64,000 nt of DNA from Quercus robur (taxonomy: Eukaryota; Streptophyta; Magnoliopsida; Fagales; Fagaceae): NCBI RefSeq assembly GCF_932294415.1, contig NC_065538.1, forward strand, positions 20,854,167-20,918,166, given 5' to 3'. The translations under genes were made by a program, and so were the position numbers. Each line of letters opens with the position of its first letter. Position 1 is the first letter of the stretch. The notes under the pieces were generated by a model that saw only the letters and a program-made list of their open reading frames with translations, ran no database searches and was not told the origin of the DNA. Below, in pieces: positions 52,869-64,000 of this stretch.

Positions 52869-55820
52869 TTTACTATATGATCTAAAAGCTTATATTTTAC
52901 GCATAATTTTATAATACAAAAATTTGCAATTTAAACAATTTATTAATGACATAACTATTGATCTTTAATTTTCTAGAAATTTTGCAAGCATGGAGGATAT
53001 AAGAAAAAGATGTAATCCAATGGTGGATTTGTCAAAATTAACTTCAATAAAAAGATATTGAGTAAGGTTGTAGCCTAAGACTATAACTAATTTTGTAGCT
53101 AAATTTTGTCATAATAAGAATATACATGATAGATTTTCAAAATTCATATCTAATACAAATATATAGAAGGAATTTGAAAGGTTTATCTCCAAATTAGTTT
53201 GAAGAGAAATCCTTTCCTTCAAATAGTTTAGTTAAACTCTTGTCTTTATAACAACATTTTTTTTTGGGACAAATGACGATATTCAAACCTCTTTAAGTAT
53301 CAGACTATTTTCTCGGGTATGTATAGTCTCTGTCCTACACAAAATAGGTTATTACAAGGACTAATCCCTTTAGGATGAGCCCAAAATATTGGCAAGAGGT
53401 TTTGAACTCAAATCTTATGGATATCATGACCTTTTAATTCAAAACACTTGGTACTAAGTGCTAAAAAAATGTTTCAAAATGTTAGTGATGACAGAATAAT
53501 CAAGAAGTAGTTCAAAATTACACCATTTAAGTTTGAATTAATTGTCATTTGGTCTTTAGATGTTTATTTTTGTGATTTTCATCCCTAAAGTTCACATTCA
53601 CTGCCAACCTTTATCGTTTCGTCCATAGATATTCATTAACCATTCAAATAAACATTTTTAACACTAAAATCTATTAAAAATTTATTAAATTAAAAATAAA
53701 ATATAAAATTAAAAAACATTAATACAAAATCATCCATAGTCAAACCTACTCCCCATTGCACGATCTCTTCCTTTCCCCCTCCTCTTTTATATATCAACAA
53801 ATTCATTTGAGATGAGATTTCCGTTGAAATTGGGGATCTCAACTTTAATAGTTTTTTCCCACTTTGAGTCATGCCTTTCTATACGCTGGTTGTATTGATG
53901 TAGACTATCAACTTATTGAGCTTTACTCCTATGGTCACTCCTACAACTAGGGGTAGCCATTCACTAGACCATGATAGTCAACATTTCAATCTATCTTTAA
54001 TGGTCCATTTGGATTGAGGGGGAGGAAGGGGGAGTAGAGTTGAGTTAACCGAAAAATAGGCTATTTTTTAGCCAATTCTACTCTACTCTCTTTCGCTTTC
54101 TCTTCCTCCCTCTCAATCCAAAGAGGCCCTAAACTTATCCAATTTCATTGACTTGGTGATTTCAAGCATCGTTATGCTACATGTGACGAGGTACTTATGT
54201 TCCATCTTTTAAACAAACACGTTTCTTTATGCACTCAAGTATAGTTTGTGAGATCAATTAGGTATGAGAACATGCATGAGATAGGAAAAGCTAACAAGGA
54301 AGGATAAGGACTGGAAAAAAGGATTTTTTGAAGTTGGAAAGTTGAAGTACTAGATTATGCAAATTAGAATTTCCAATCTATTGGAAAAGTAAAAGTGAGA
54401 AGAATGAGGTGCTTTGACTGGGATTTTGTGAAGGAACTAAAATATTTTGATGGTGGACTTACTAGGGAAATGTTGAAATTTAGTTGTTGGGGTTGAAGGC
54501 TTCAAGCTTGAAATTTTTTTTTGCGTAACCTAAAATTGAATAGGAAGAAGTTTTTGTAGTGGCTAAAACTTTGATGAAATGATTTCCCTTCAACTTTAGA
54601 AGAAGGATCAAATCATATGCTTTAATACTAAATGATGCATGAAAATTAATACGTGCCTTTAATAGAGAGTTCACAACTCAATCTAAACTTAAATATGAAT
54701 TTTTGAAATTTACATACAATATCTCCTTTTGCAGTACAAATAAATATATGGATATTTATAACTTAGGAGTTAATTATTGGTGATATGATTATTCATAACT
54801 AACTCACATTTATCACAGGTTTGAATACAATTGTAACATATTAATCACTTGCAAAATTTAATAAAACACATGGCTTTAACTTCTAATAACTTTCTAAAAT
54901 CTAATATGTACATGTGCCAACAATTAATTTTCCCTCAAATTTTCAAATGCTACAACAACATGATACACGTGGATTTAACCATAGAATAATGCCACATGCA
55001 CTCAAAATTTGACTACTTTTTTTTACACCTGCTGAGTTGATAAACTTTCACTAGTTTTCATCTAAAACTTATCACCATTAACATCGTTTTTTAACCTACT
55101 ATTAACAATCTGTCACATCAATAAGTGTCAAATTTTTCATGTCTCTAGACTTTTTCTTTAGCTATAATAAGCTAATAACCATACAACACGTGAAATTCAT
55201 TCACTTTCCTGCCCTTGTGCCATGTCACTGATGTTGTCATCGTCTATGTTATGGCCCTTATGGGTTATATCCTACATTTTTTTAAAATAAAATTAAAAAT
55301 TTAAAACATCAAGTATCTACATTAAAATTAGCTATTCAAAATTTATTTTTGTCAAATCCCCTTTTTTATTGTAATTATAAAAAATAAAGGGTCAATGAAG
55401 AAGATAAGATCATCCAAACTACTATAGTATTAAGCAAGACAATGGTCTTTTTTTTTTTTTTTTTTAATAAATTTAGCAAGATGATAGTTAGGGCTTGTTT
55501 GGTAAGATATTTCTAATATTGTTTAATTTTTGTGAAAATATATATAAGTGAGAAAATGTTTAAAAATATGTATGGTGGTGTTTAAACTATAATTTTCGTA
55601 GATCAAAATTTACTGTTTAAAACGGTTAGCATACAGTGCCTTAAACTTTAAAGATATGTCACCAAGGGTCAAAATCTGAAATATTGGATCACAACTCACA
55701 AGAGTCACAAGTCACAAACAAGATTATTCTATACACGTAATAGCTGAAATACACGTCATCTGTAAAAATAAGAACCCTTCAACCTCGAAAGTCTGAATTT
55801 ACTATTTAGGAATAAGAAAT
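52869..55820. other. Intergenic upstream of PDX1.2
   Basis: AT-rich DNA with no supported gene. It contains one MITE (54001-54129) and poly-T at 55448-55464. Sequences near 53540 and 55030 have MITE-like text, but I could not pair their ends. Confidence 0.5.
54001..54129. mobile_element. Small Harbinger-type MITE, 129 bp, TAA duplication
   Basis: TGGTCCATTTGGATTGAGGG at the left and its inverted partner GGGCCTCTTTGGATTGAGAG at the right form the ends. TAA lies at 53998-54000 and 54130-54132. The whole element is nearly a palindrome around GGCTATTTTTTAGCC. The ends resemble those of the element at 151 in style. Confidence 0.7.
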
Positions 55821-55835
55821 AGAATCGAAGTTTCT
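55821..55835 (+). promoter_or_regulatory. Heat-shock-element-like motif upstream of PDX1.2
   Basis: AGAAT CGAAG TTTCT are three contiguous pentamers of the nGAAn/nTTCn type; the last two are inverted, as heat-shock factors prefer, while the first two point the same way. It lies about 230 bases before the PDX1.2 start codon. Arabidopsis PDX1.2 is known to be heat-induced through HSFA1 factors, which makes this match worth noting. Confidence 0.45.
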
Positions 55836-56062
55836 ACACTTCGGTGGTAAGTCACCGACTCAGCCTGGAAACTCCACCGAAACTTCTCGAACTCACCATC
55901 ACCATCCAACCAAACCCCTGCACTTTCTTTCCCATCTTATTATACATCCATCCTCTCAGTTCCTCTCTTCTCCAACCCCAAAAGCCAACCATTTCTCATT
56001 TCCTTTTCTTTTCTAATCTTCCTATTTTTTTGGTTCAGGCAATTTCACAAACACTTGGTGCG

Positions 56063-56977
56063 ATGGCTGAAGACGGCGCCGTCACGCTCTACAATAGCAT
56101 CGCCATCACAGACGCCAAGACAAGCCCATTTACCCTCAAGGCTGGGCTAACCCAAATACTACGCGGCGGAGCCATTGTCGATGTCACAAACGCCGAACAT
56201 GCCAAGATCGCCGAACAGGCTGGTGCATGTTGTCTCATTGTCTCGGACCCATCTCAACAAGGCATTACTCGCATGCCAGACCCGTCTCTCATCAAGGAAA
56301 TCAAGCGCGTCGTTTCGATCCCCATAATGGTCAGAGCCCGTGTCGGCCATTTCGTCGAGGCACAGATTCTCGAAGCCGTTGGGGTCGATTACATCGACGA
56401 GAGCGAAGCTATTGCTGTTGCAGACGAGGACAATTTCATCAACAAGCACAACTTTCGTTGCCCATTTGTTTGTGGGAGTGAAAGCCTCGGAGAAGCGTTG
56501 AGCAGAGTGAGAGAAGGTGCGGCTATGATAAGGATTCAAGGGGATTTATCTGGTTCTGGAAATGTAGCGAAAACCGTCAAGAATGTGAGGGCTGTGATGG
56601 GTCAGATAAGGATCTTGAATAACATGGATGAAGACGAAGTTTTCGCCTTTTCGAAGACCATAAGGGCACCCTATGATCTCGTGGCTCAAACCAAGCAAAT
56701 GGGTAGGCTGCCAGTGGTTCAATTTGCCGCCGGAGGGATCGTGACTCCGGCCGACGCGGCGCTGATGATGCAATTAGGCTGCGATGGCGTGATCTTGGAG
56801 TCTGAGATTTTCAATTGCTCGGATCCGTATAAGCGTGTTCGGGGCATAATTCAAGCTGTCAGGCATTACAATGATCCACATGTGTTGGTGGAGACTAGCT
56901 CTGGGTTGGAGGATAGCAATGCTAATCTGGATCTTAGTGAGGACAGGATCGAACACTTTGCACATGAAAGTGCTTAG
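56063..56977 (+). CDS. PDX1.2: PDX1.2-type pseudoenzyme of vitamin B6 synthesis, intronless
   Basis: 304 residues from ATG 56063 (MAEDGAVTLYNSIAITDAK), the first in-frame ATG; the open frame upstream has no ATG and is probably leader. PdxS/SNZ fold: LRGGAIVDV, DYIDESEAIAVADEDNFI, INKHNFRCPFVCG, QFAAGGIVTPADAALMMQLG. In active PDX1 the ribose-phosphate lysine sits in PVMAKARIGHF; here it is PIMVRARVGHF, with Arg91 in its place. The second catalytic lysine (RTKGE) is replaced by Gln159 (RIQGD), and the phosphate loop GSGIF reads ESEIF. Asp40 is kept. The same losses define Arabidopsis PDX1.2, a non-catalytic partner that co-assembles with PDX1.1/1.3 in dodecamers and supports cytosolic pyridoxal phosphate production under heat stress. 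The frame is clean and full length, so it is a kept gene rather than a decayed PDX1. Confidence 0.95.
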   Translation: MAEDGAVTLYNSIAITDAKTSPFTLKAGLTQILRGGAIVDVTNAEHAKIAEQAGACCLIVSDPSQQGITRMPDPSLIKEIKRVVSIPIMVRARVGHFVEAQILEAVGVDYIDESEAIAVADEDNFINKHNFRCPFVCGSESLGEALSRVREGAAMIRIQGDLSGSGNVAKTVKNVRAVMGQIRILNNMDEDEVFAFSKTIRAPYDLVAQTKQMGRLPVVQFAAGGIVTPADAALMMQLGCDGVILESEIFNCSDPYKRVRGIIQAVRHYNDPHVLVETSSGLEDSNANLDLSEDRIEHFAHESA

Positions 56978-59199
56978 TGGGTTCAAGAATCATTGTAATG
57001 TATCTCTTTTGTCTGTTTCTGAGCGCAGCATGTGGGGTTGTGTTTTTGTGTTGTAGGATAATATGTTGTTGAGCATATGAGTCTCTTTGGTTTTGGTACT
57101 AATATGATGTAGAGGGTACTAGCCACTAGGTCTGTCTTCTTGTTTTGCTCATCACTGTAACCATGAATCTGATGTGAATGCTATATGCTTCATTTGATTC
57201 TGTGGAAATATAGAAATGAAATAATATAGTTGGTTATTCAGCTTGTCAAAATCTTGAGGACTGATAATATGTCTACGAACAAGATAAATCCAATAGCCAA
57301 TTCTGCAAGAAAACCCAAGTTGCCAAGTTACCAAAAAGAATCAATGGTTACTAAATTCAATATGAGCACAGAGTCGTTAAATTGGTGACAGATTTTTCAC
57401 TTTTTCTGTAACTTCCCCCCCCCCCCCCCCCCCCCCCTAAGTAAACTTTGTGTTTCTTTAATTTAGATGTTGATGTCTTTGAAGAGATACATGAATTGTG
57501 CAATGATTGTTACATATGGTCCATAATTGATCGCTACTACAGCCTCTCCCCCACCCAAAAAAAGAAGATAAATTTGCCAATTTTTTTTCCTTTAACTTTG
57601 AAATGCAGAAGACTATATTGAATATTTTCAAAGCAACAACAAGAACTTATTATTACAAATGTATTAAACACAAACCTTTGTTTGTTGGCTTTCACATTGG
57701 AAAAATTGTGAAAAGGATAAATCCCGGGGATTGAGTTTATAATAGTTGCTGCTCTGTTTATTTTCTTTTGAATGAAAAATGAGATGATTTATTAATACAA
57801 TCACAAAATTAACTGGGGGGGGGGGGGGTGGGTGGGGGTTGTTCTAGGATCTTTATCTTTGAAGAAAAGACAGATTTCTACTTATCAAAAAAAGAAAAGA
57901 CAAATTTCTGCATTTCTTTAACTATTAGTCAGCCATTAGTTCCACCCTCAACCTCTACTGAAGTATTTGATATGCATTACACAATTTGTTTCCACCTTTC
58001 TCCAATACTTCTATGTTATGCATAGTGTCAATCTCAATCCATACAATATATAAAATTGTTGAGCCTGAGAGGGGAGGGGGGGAAATCGTATATGGAACTC
58101 TAGAGCATTTCATTGCCGGGGCCATGAGGTCCTTGCAAAGTAGCTTGTTTTGAATTACTCAAGTCCACATAGGCCACCAAATTCAGATCTTTATCTTTGC
58201 TTATAAGAAAAGTTTCTGCATTTCTATAACTATTAGTCAGCCACTAGCCACACCTTTAATATTCATCGCACAATTCCTTCCCTCATTTCTCCAATACTAT
58301 ATGTTATGGATAGTGTCAATCTCAATCTTTATATAAAATCTGTTGGGCCTTCCTATGGTTGTGCCATTGTTGGGTCTGACCTTTCTCCCTATTTCGTAAT
58401 GCAGACATAACTCTCTTTCTCTCTCTATTGGCTTCACTTTTAAGCAATGGATGTTTCTGAATTTGTGTCTTTTTAGCCGTTCAAGAGCATTGCCTCCCAG
58501 ACAGTTGCTCCTAAGTTTCTATTTACATAATAAATTGCTGTGAAAGATTATGGTCACTGATGGTTATGTGCTATAACTGAGAGTTTCAGTTGGCAGTTAA
58601 TTTTATGAAGGATTGGATAATCAGAGGGTCGGTTACGCAGTATTTTGGAGAAGTTTATGTTGAATTTAATGGAATTAGAGAGTTGGAACTTAGAAGATGG
58701 TGTTTTTATTTATTTTCCTCAATTCCAGCACTTTGCAATAGATGGAGCTGATTGTTCCTTGCTGGCACTTGGTATGTGTTTTGAGTAGGTTGGAGAAGGC
58801 TTTTAACACACCTTTCAATTCATATCCAAGAGGTCTTAGCATCAATTCTTTTTTAATAATTTTTTGCTAGGTGTACGAAAAAAGGCCTCCAAGAGGAACT
58901 ATGATTTCTATTTCTTATCTAACCTGTCTTTTTTTGTTCTGTACATATAAATCTCCTCACGTTGCAGCCAAAAGGGTAGTTTTGTTCAGGCACTGTTTTT
59001 GGGCGAAATTTTTGGAAATTGTTTGCATGTGCTTTGGTTTCTTTTTGAGTTCGGCTTTTAGTGAAAGTAATTCCAATGTTAGTTATTGTGAATTTGGGAT
59101 TCAACGATAGTATAAGGCCGTTTTATATCTTGGTTTTTTTGAATTTGAATTGGCTAGTTGTTTATGTTCTGCATATGACAGACCAATATGCTTATTTAA
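56978..59199. other. Intergenic with local duplication and C/G runs
   Basis: Holds the PDX1.2 3' flank, a 23-base C run (57415-57437), a 14-base G run (57815-57828) and the duplicated block described next. No gene is seen. Confidence 0.55.
57848..58350. repeat. Diverged direct duplication of about 165-210 bp
   Basis: Text such as ATCTTTATCTTTG, TTTCTGCATTTCT, AACTATTAGTCAGCCA and ATAGTGTCAATCTCAATC appears in the same order at 57848-58058 and 58186-58350. Divergence and indels show an old event. Function unknown. Confidence 0.7.
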
Positions 59200-59745
59200 T
59201 GGTAGAATCCAAAGATGTTTGGCTAGCCCTCCAATTGATTTTGAAATCCAAGGGCCTTGTGCGAGTCAATAGAGGGATTGGTGCAGGACCTGCCCATGCA
59301 ATGTATTTTTTGGTTTATGAGATATATAAGAAGGTTTTCTCTAGTGGCAACCTGAATAATTTGACAATAGTCACCGTCTCAGCTGTGTCCGCAACGGTGA
59401 CAAGTGATGTGGTGTTTACCCTTATAAATATGCGGAGACTACAATTTAATAGTATTTTTTAAGGGGGGTTGGGGGGGGGGGGGGGGGGTTGTGGGATTGT
59501 GCGCATAGAGTGTTGAGGGAGGGTTTGGAGCATATAGGAACAGGGTGTTGATGAATGCACCATTTACCACAGTGCATTCTGCAACCTATGAGGCTTCCAA
59601 GAGGAGTTTGAAGGAGATTTCACCAGAGTGTGAACGATGAGTGGTTGGTTGGGAATGCAACTGCTGGGGCAGCTATTGGGCCTTGGCTGCTGCTGTGACA
59701 ACACCTCTTCATGTGGTCAAAACCCAATTGTAGTGTCAGTTATAA
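59200..59745 (+). pseudogene. Mitoferrin-like mitochondrial carrier pseudogene
   Basis: Frames in order read LALQLILKSKGLVRVNRGIG, AGPAHAMYFLVYEIYKKVFS, GNLNNLTIVTVSAVSATVTS and DVVFT. After a G-rich break they continue with MNAPFTTVHSATYEASKRSL, KEISPE and a degraded C-terminal repeat. This order matches plant mitoferrins, inner-membrane iron carriers of the mitochondrial carrier family. The N-terminal repeat is missing and the WAMGL-type residues before GAGPAHA are lost. Stops and frame changes separate the blocks, and an 18-base G run (59471-59488) replaces part of the middle. No introns are visible in what remains, but the source gene's intron layout is not known to me, so retrocopy versus degraded duplicate is open. 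Confidence 0.8.
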
Positions 59746-62700
59746 TAATCTTTTTATAGTATAACTCTGAAAAGTTCTTGCATGTTTGTTCCATTTAGTA
59801 TATATATCTTTGAGTGTTGGTATTGGTGAAATTATTTTATCTTAATAGAGTTGGAATTGAGGTAGGAACCCAACAATGATGCAGAAGCTCACTCTGCTTT
59901 TAGCCTAGAAATGAACTGTAATGTGAAAAGATATTTGTTACAAAAATTTATGAATGCTACCCAACTCAAGCTACTCATTGTAGTTGATATCACCTTTCCA
60001 ATCATGGATTCTGCATTGATCTCCATTGGAAATGGATTACAATTTCTTACTTTCATCATTTTCTGAATCCATGTTATTTGCGCATCGGTTGCTATAATCT
60101 TTTGATTGGTAAGTTGCATGCACCTGGTGGGTCTTGAACCTACAATCTTAAACTCCACCTTACTCTTACAAGGGAAGGACGTGTCATTTAAGCTAATGCT
60201 CATGGTAGGTGCCTTTCACCCAAAGGAACATGTTTTGAGTTGGAATCCTAGACGCCACAGAAGTTGGAGTTTTGTTCATTGGGTAGGACCTTTATAAGTT
60301 ATCCTTACTAGGAATTGGGCTACAATTGTTGCCCTGAAAGAGTGGTTTGTAACTTTGTATCAAAATTTTAGGTGTTGCAATAACATTAAGTTCAACTACC
60401 AACCAAATAATTTATACTAGATTTGTTTTTTGTCATTTGTGAAGAATTTTTTCAAAATGCTGGAGAAAAATTTCCATATTTAACTTTATATTCATGACTA
60501 AGCAGTAGTACTCTCTCCTTCTTTGCGAAGAAGCTCGGAACAAAAAGCATTAGAGTTGAAGATAGACACTAGATGTCCATCACAAACTTATAGATTCCAT
60601 GTCACCGAGAATTACTTAACATAAAGACAGGCCAATAGATATCCATTTGTATTCAGCAAAAACTGAAAAATAGATCTCATTTGTATTCTTGAAATGGGAA
60701 GTTTATATGAATAATAAAAAAAGGAAATGGAAACTTTATAAGTAAACTTCTAACTCCACTTAACCCTGCTTTTGCTAGATGTTACAGTCTCCAAAACTGA
60801 TTAGAATGCATCTCATGATTTTTGAATGTATTTACTGTGTTTTGTGCTTCTTATTCAACTTACCGTTCCTATCTGTTGATGCTTATCTGGTGATAGTGCT
60901 CATGAGGGTGCCATTGTATTTGGTCATGCATTCCTGCTTTATTTTGAACAGTTCCCTTCAATCTCATTATAGGGAAAAATGAATAATCGGAGAAGTAGTT
61001 GTTCAAAAACAACTATGTAGATATATTCATTTTTAAATGCTTATACCTTAATCTCTAATACTATAAGATGATCTGAATGATGGTTAGCAACTAATCATAT
61101 CATATAGGATGGTACTTTCTTAATTGATTATTTATATTATGAATTTATCATTACATAATTGGCTGTACAGGGTGTTTACTGATGTGACAAACTTAAATGT
61201 GGCTCCATTGGGAATGTAAGTCAAAACAATAGTTAAAAACGATATATACAGAGGGCTCTGAGGGGATGAATTCTGAGGATGCTTTTCAATGCTCCTACTG
61301 CTGCTTCTTCCTTTAACTCAATGGGAATGGTAACAGTGGCACTGTCACCTGAACTACCTTTAATAAAAAGGGCACTCAATATTTTGCAGTTGCATTGCGG
61401 GTACACCTCCATATTTGACAACTAGGACTTTTCTTCAAAAACGGGATGAGCAAGCAAGACAAATATGCATTTTTTTCCAATGACCTGGTGACGTTCTATG
61501 TGGAATCAAGCACACACAGGTATATCTTGAGTTTGGATATGATTATTACTAGGCTATAAATTTGTAGGTCAAGTACGACATTCAGCATAGTTTTTCCTAA
61601 ACCGCTCGCATAAACAATTGGTGATTTAGCTATGAGCCTATGATTGGTTCTTTGTCTCTCTCTCTAAGTTACGACACAAAACCAATCCTACTGTTAACTT
61701 TCAGAATCAAACATATTGGTGAATTTTAGGTCCTCTTATTGAGATTGCCAATTTTGAAGTTAACCAGATCTTTTCCCAGATCATGGTCCTTTGCATTTCC
61801 TCTGTCAGAGCCATTGCATCCTCTCATAGTGGACAAACAAAAACAGGTTCTTCAAAATTTCCTGCAAGTTTAATGTAATTTTTAAATGATAGATAGGATT
61901 TGTTTCATTTAATTTAGCGTTTACAAGTTATCTAAACCAACTTATCAACAACTTCAAAGAACAAAGAATCACACTACACGATCCTAGCATTAGACTCAAA
62001 GACCACACAAGCTTATAAGAAGGTGAGGTTCGTTGATTTTATTGTCTAATATATAATTTTGTTTTAGTGTTTTGGCAATTGGGGTTTTACTTTAATCATG
62101 TGTCTCTTGCCATATTTCTTATCAAGCATTTTATCTGCTTAAAAATACCTCAATTTTGATTTATATCTGACTTTTTCTTTTATTTCCATGTTTGGTTTAA
62201 GGCATTCCTTAGCTGTACCCCCTAATAATCTGAAAAATTGCTTCATATATAGCTTTTAAGGAAAATTATTAGATAATCTAGGAGTACCTAATAATTACTC
62301 TTTTTTTTTTTTTTTTTTTTAATTACATTTGATTTTGTTACTTTTAGTTGATTAATTATACTAGTTGTGGATTACTGTTTTTTAAGGTCTTTGCTGCAAG
62401 TGGATTACTGTTACTCTTCTTCTTGTGCTATATTATAAATAAATTTTGGACTATACTCGCTAATTAAGTTAAGAGCAATAATAACTTCTATAATTCTTTA
62501 TCAAAGGGTTTGAGATTATTTTAATACCTTTTCTATTCCTTTGGTGCTAGAGTTGTTTTTGAAAGTTCCTCTTCATGCTTATGTATGGTGAATTTTTCAT
62601 GTAATATTGATAGAGTTGCTGTTATTTATATATATAAAAATGTTGATATAGTTGCTGTAATTTGTTCTTATTTGATTTAGTGGTTATAGTTTTATCTCAA

Positions 62701-64000
62701 CCACTTGGGTTTTCTATGCCATTTATTATTGACGGTTGAATCCTTATGGTAGTTATTCACTTGGTCTTCGCACTTAATTTCAATTGTTTATACCTATAGG
62801 AAATTCATAGACCATACAAAAAAATTAATTTTCAATTTCTTTAGTTATTAATTTTATTTTGAGCACCAAAATTCTTGAATGAAACTCAAATAATTATATT
62901 GCTCACTTTAGCAGTTACTTAATGATTTGGTAATTTCTTTTTGTTTGTTGCATATTGTATTTGGGATTAGAAACAATTAAAAAGGGTTAGATTGATTGAA
63001 AGCACTTGCAGACTTGTAGTTGTTTCAATCATAATTCTAGAGGAAAAATGATCAAGAGTTGAAAAGTGTAAGAGTATACTAATTAGTAATTAATGAATAC
63101 TAAGAATATGCATTTGATGTATCAATAATTATGCTGACTTGGAGTTAATATTTAACATGCTGCTACTAGCTCCATGGTTGATCTTGAGTAATTTCTTTGC
63201 CCCCACTTTGAAGTAGAACTTTTAACTGTAGCTTGAAAGATAAAAATTTGCAATCAAAATCTTTTTGTCTAAAGAATTCATTTATTGATTTTATCACTAT
63301 TTTATATATATACGCGTCTGTAGGCATCAGTTTCCAATGAACTGAGAGTTTTTTATTTAAGACAACTATAAATATACTGAAGTAAATCTTGCGTTATGTG
63401 GTGTTCTAGGATAAGGAGTGATCCATTGCATTGCCTATCCATACGTGCTAGATGGATCTTGATGCATACACCAGATTGATGCCGATTGATTCCATTGGTC
63501 CAGATTGTTGCCGATTTGACGCTGAACTTATGGGGTATGCTTTGATTTGAATTTAATTTTCGGTTTTTATGGGATTTGACTGCCATTTTTAGTATGAGTT
63601 GATGTTTCCATATTTGATGTAATATGGGACCTTATTTATAGCCCCAGAGGAAACATTATTGGTACGATGATTTTCATGAATGAAATTGTAGTGAAAATTT
63701 CCACTGCTTAGTGGTGATGCTAGGCATACTTTAGGCGGTGCTACGGTTTGTTAGTTCTTCTTGATTATTTCCTGCACGTGTTCCTGCAAATTTCTTTAAG
63801 AGTTACGTTCTGCATCAGATCAATTACTGTAATTGTGGGGAAATAGCATATTTTATAGTTCCCATCTACTGATATTGAAGTAATATTTCTGGCTGTTTGT
63901 TTTTCAATGCAATGAAGGTGAAAGTTATCTTTTCGCTATTAAGAGATATTTCAATATTGATTCTGTTTTCAAGCTGGCCAAAAGAAAATTTTGATCTTTC
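59746..64000. other. Intergenic to window end, no recognised gene
   Basis: AT-rich, with poly-T at 62303-62322. Short frames (61233-61421 minus; 63353-63586 minus) resemble nothing I know. The T-rich plus-strand text from about 62000 looks like intron or untranslated sequence, so a gene may extend in from beyond the window. Confidence 0.45.
60095..60206 (-). mobile_element. Possible SINE head (tRNA-like), minus strand
   Basis: On the minus strand GCATTAGCTTAAATGACACG resembles box A and TAGGTTCAAGACCCACC resembles box B, about 45 bases apart. The downstream tail and target duplication were not defined. Confidence 0.45.

Noticed and set aside
61233-61421. Minus-strand frame of 62 codons
   Set aside because: A plausible amphipathic stretch but no homology I can name and no gene context.

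Overview
The window looks like nuclear DNA of a woody dicot. Five intron-split or intronless host genes match land-plant families, and they sit in AT-rich DNA full of plant transposons (PIF/Harbinger, Mutator-like, Helitron, LINE, tRNA-derived SINEs, LTR remnants). Fagales is my best guess from general protein resemblance, but nothing here proves the order.

Layout. 1-5870: an L1-type LINE whose ORF1 is split by a complete 4.1-kb PIF/Harbinger element (151-4274, TTA target duplication). 8456-14248 (+): DDX11/CHL1-type iron-sulphur DNA helicase in nine exons, with an E2F-like site upstream. 17021-17659 (+): single-exon plant-specific protein of unknown function. 20853-18460 (-): four-exon class III peroxidase of the atypical Prx48 type with a serine-rich insert. 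21328-23265: a Mutator-like element carrying a SINE, a solo LTR and a 429-bp tandem duplication. 29550-24119 (-): kinesin-13B in twelve exons. 30364-36360: MITEs, and a transposon ORF remnant split by a Mutator-like element with a 9-bp target duplication. 36531-42478: a second, 5.9-kb PIF/Harbinger element with a SANT-type ORF and a transposase facing each other, apparently lying inside an Ogre/Tat-like LTR. 48194-45491 (-): Aurora kinase of the AUR3 type, six exons. 49589-52868: non-autonomous Helitron with both termini. 56063-56977 (+): PDX1.2-type pseudoenzyme of vitamin B6 synthesis, with a heat-shock-element-like motif upstream. 59200-59745: mitoferrin pseudogene. The last 4 kb shows no recognisable gene.

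How the genes relate. Three genes have cell-division roles (DDX11 in replication and sister-chromatid cohesion, AUR3 in histone H3 phosphorylation and chromosome segregation, KIN13B in microtubule depolymerisation), but each has its own transcription unit and nothing suggests joint control. As far as I recall, the Arabidopsis orthologues of KIN13B and PDX1.2 are immediate neighbours (At3g16060 and At3g16050). Here they are on the same chromosome segment but about 26 kb apart, separated by AUR3 and a mass of transposons, so this looks like an ancient gene neighbourhood stretched by insertions. I found no clearly novel system. The most informative signals are the nested transposons with datable target duplications, the intact-looking Harbinger catalytic triad, the inactive PDX1.2 active site with its upstream heat motif, and a recurrent CTCGA-palindrome motif in several Mutator-like elements.
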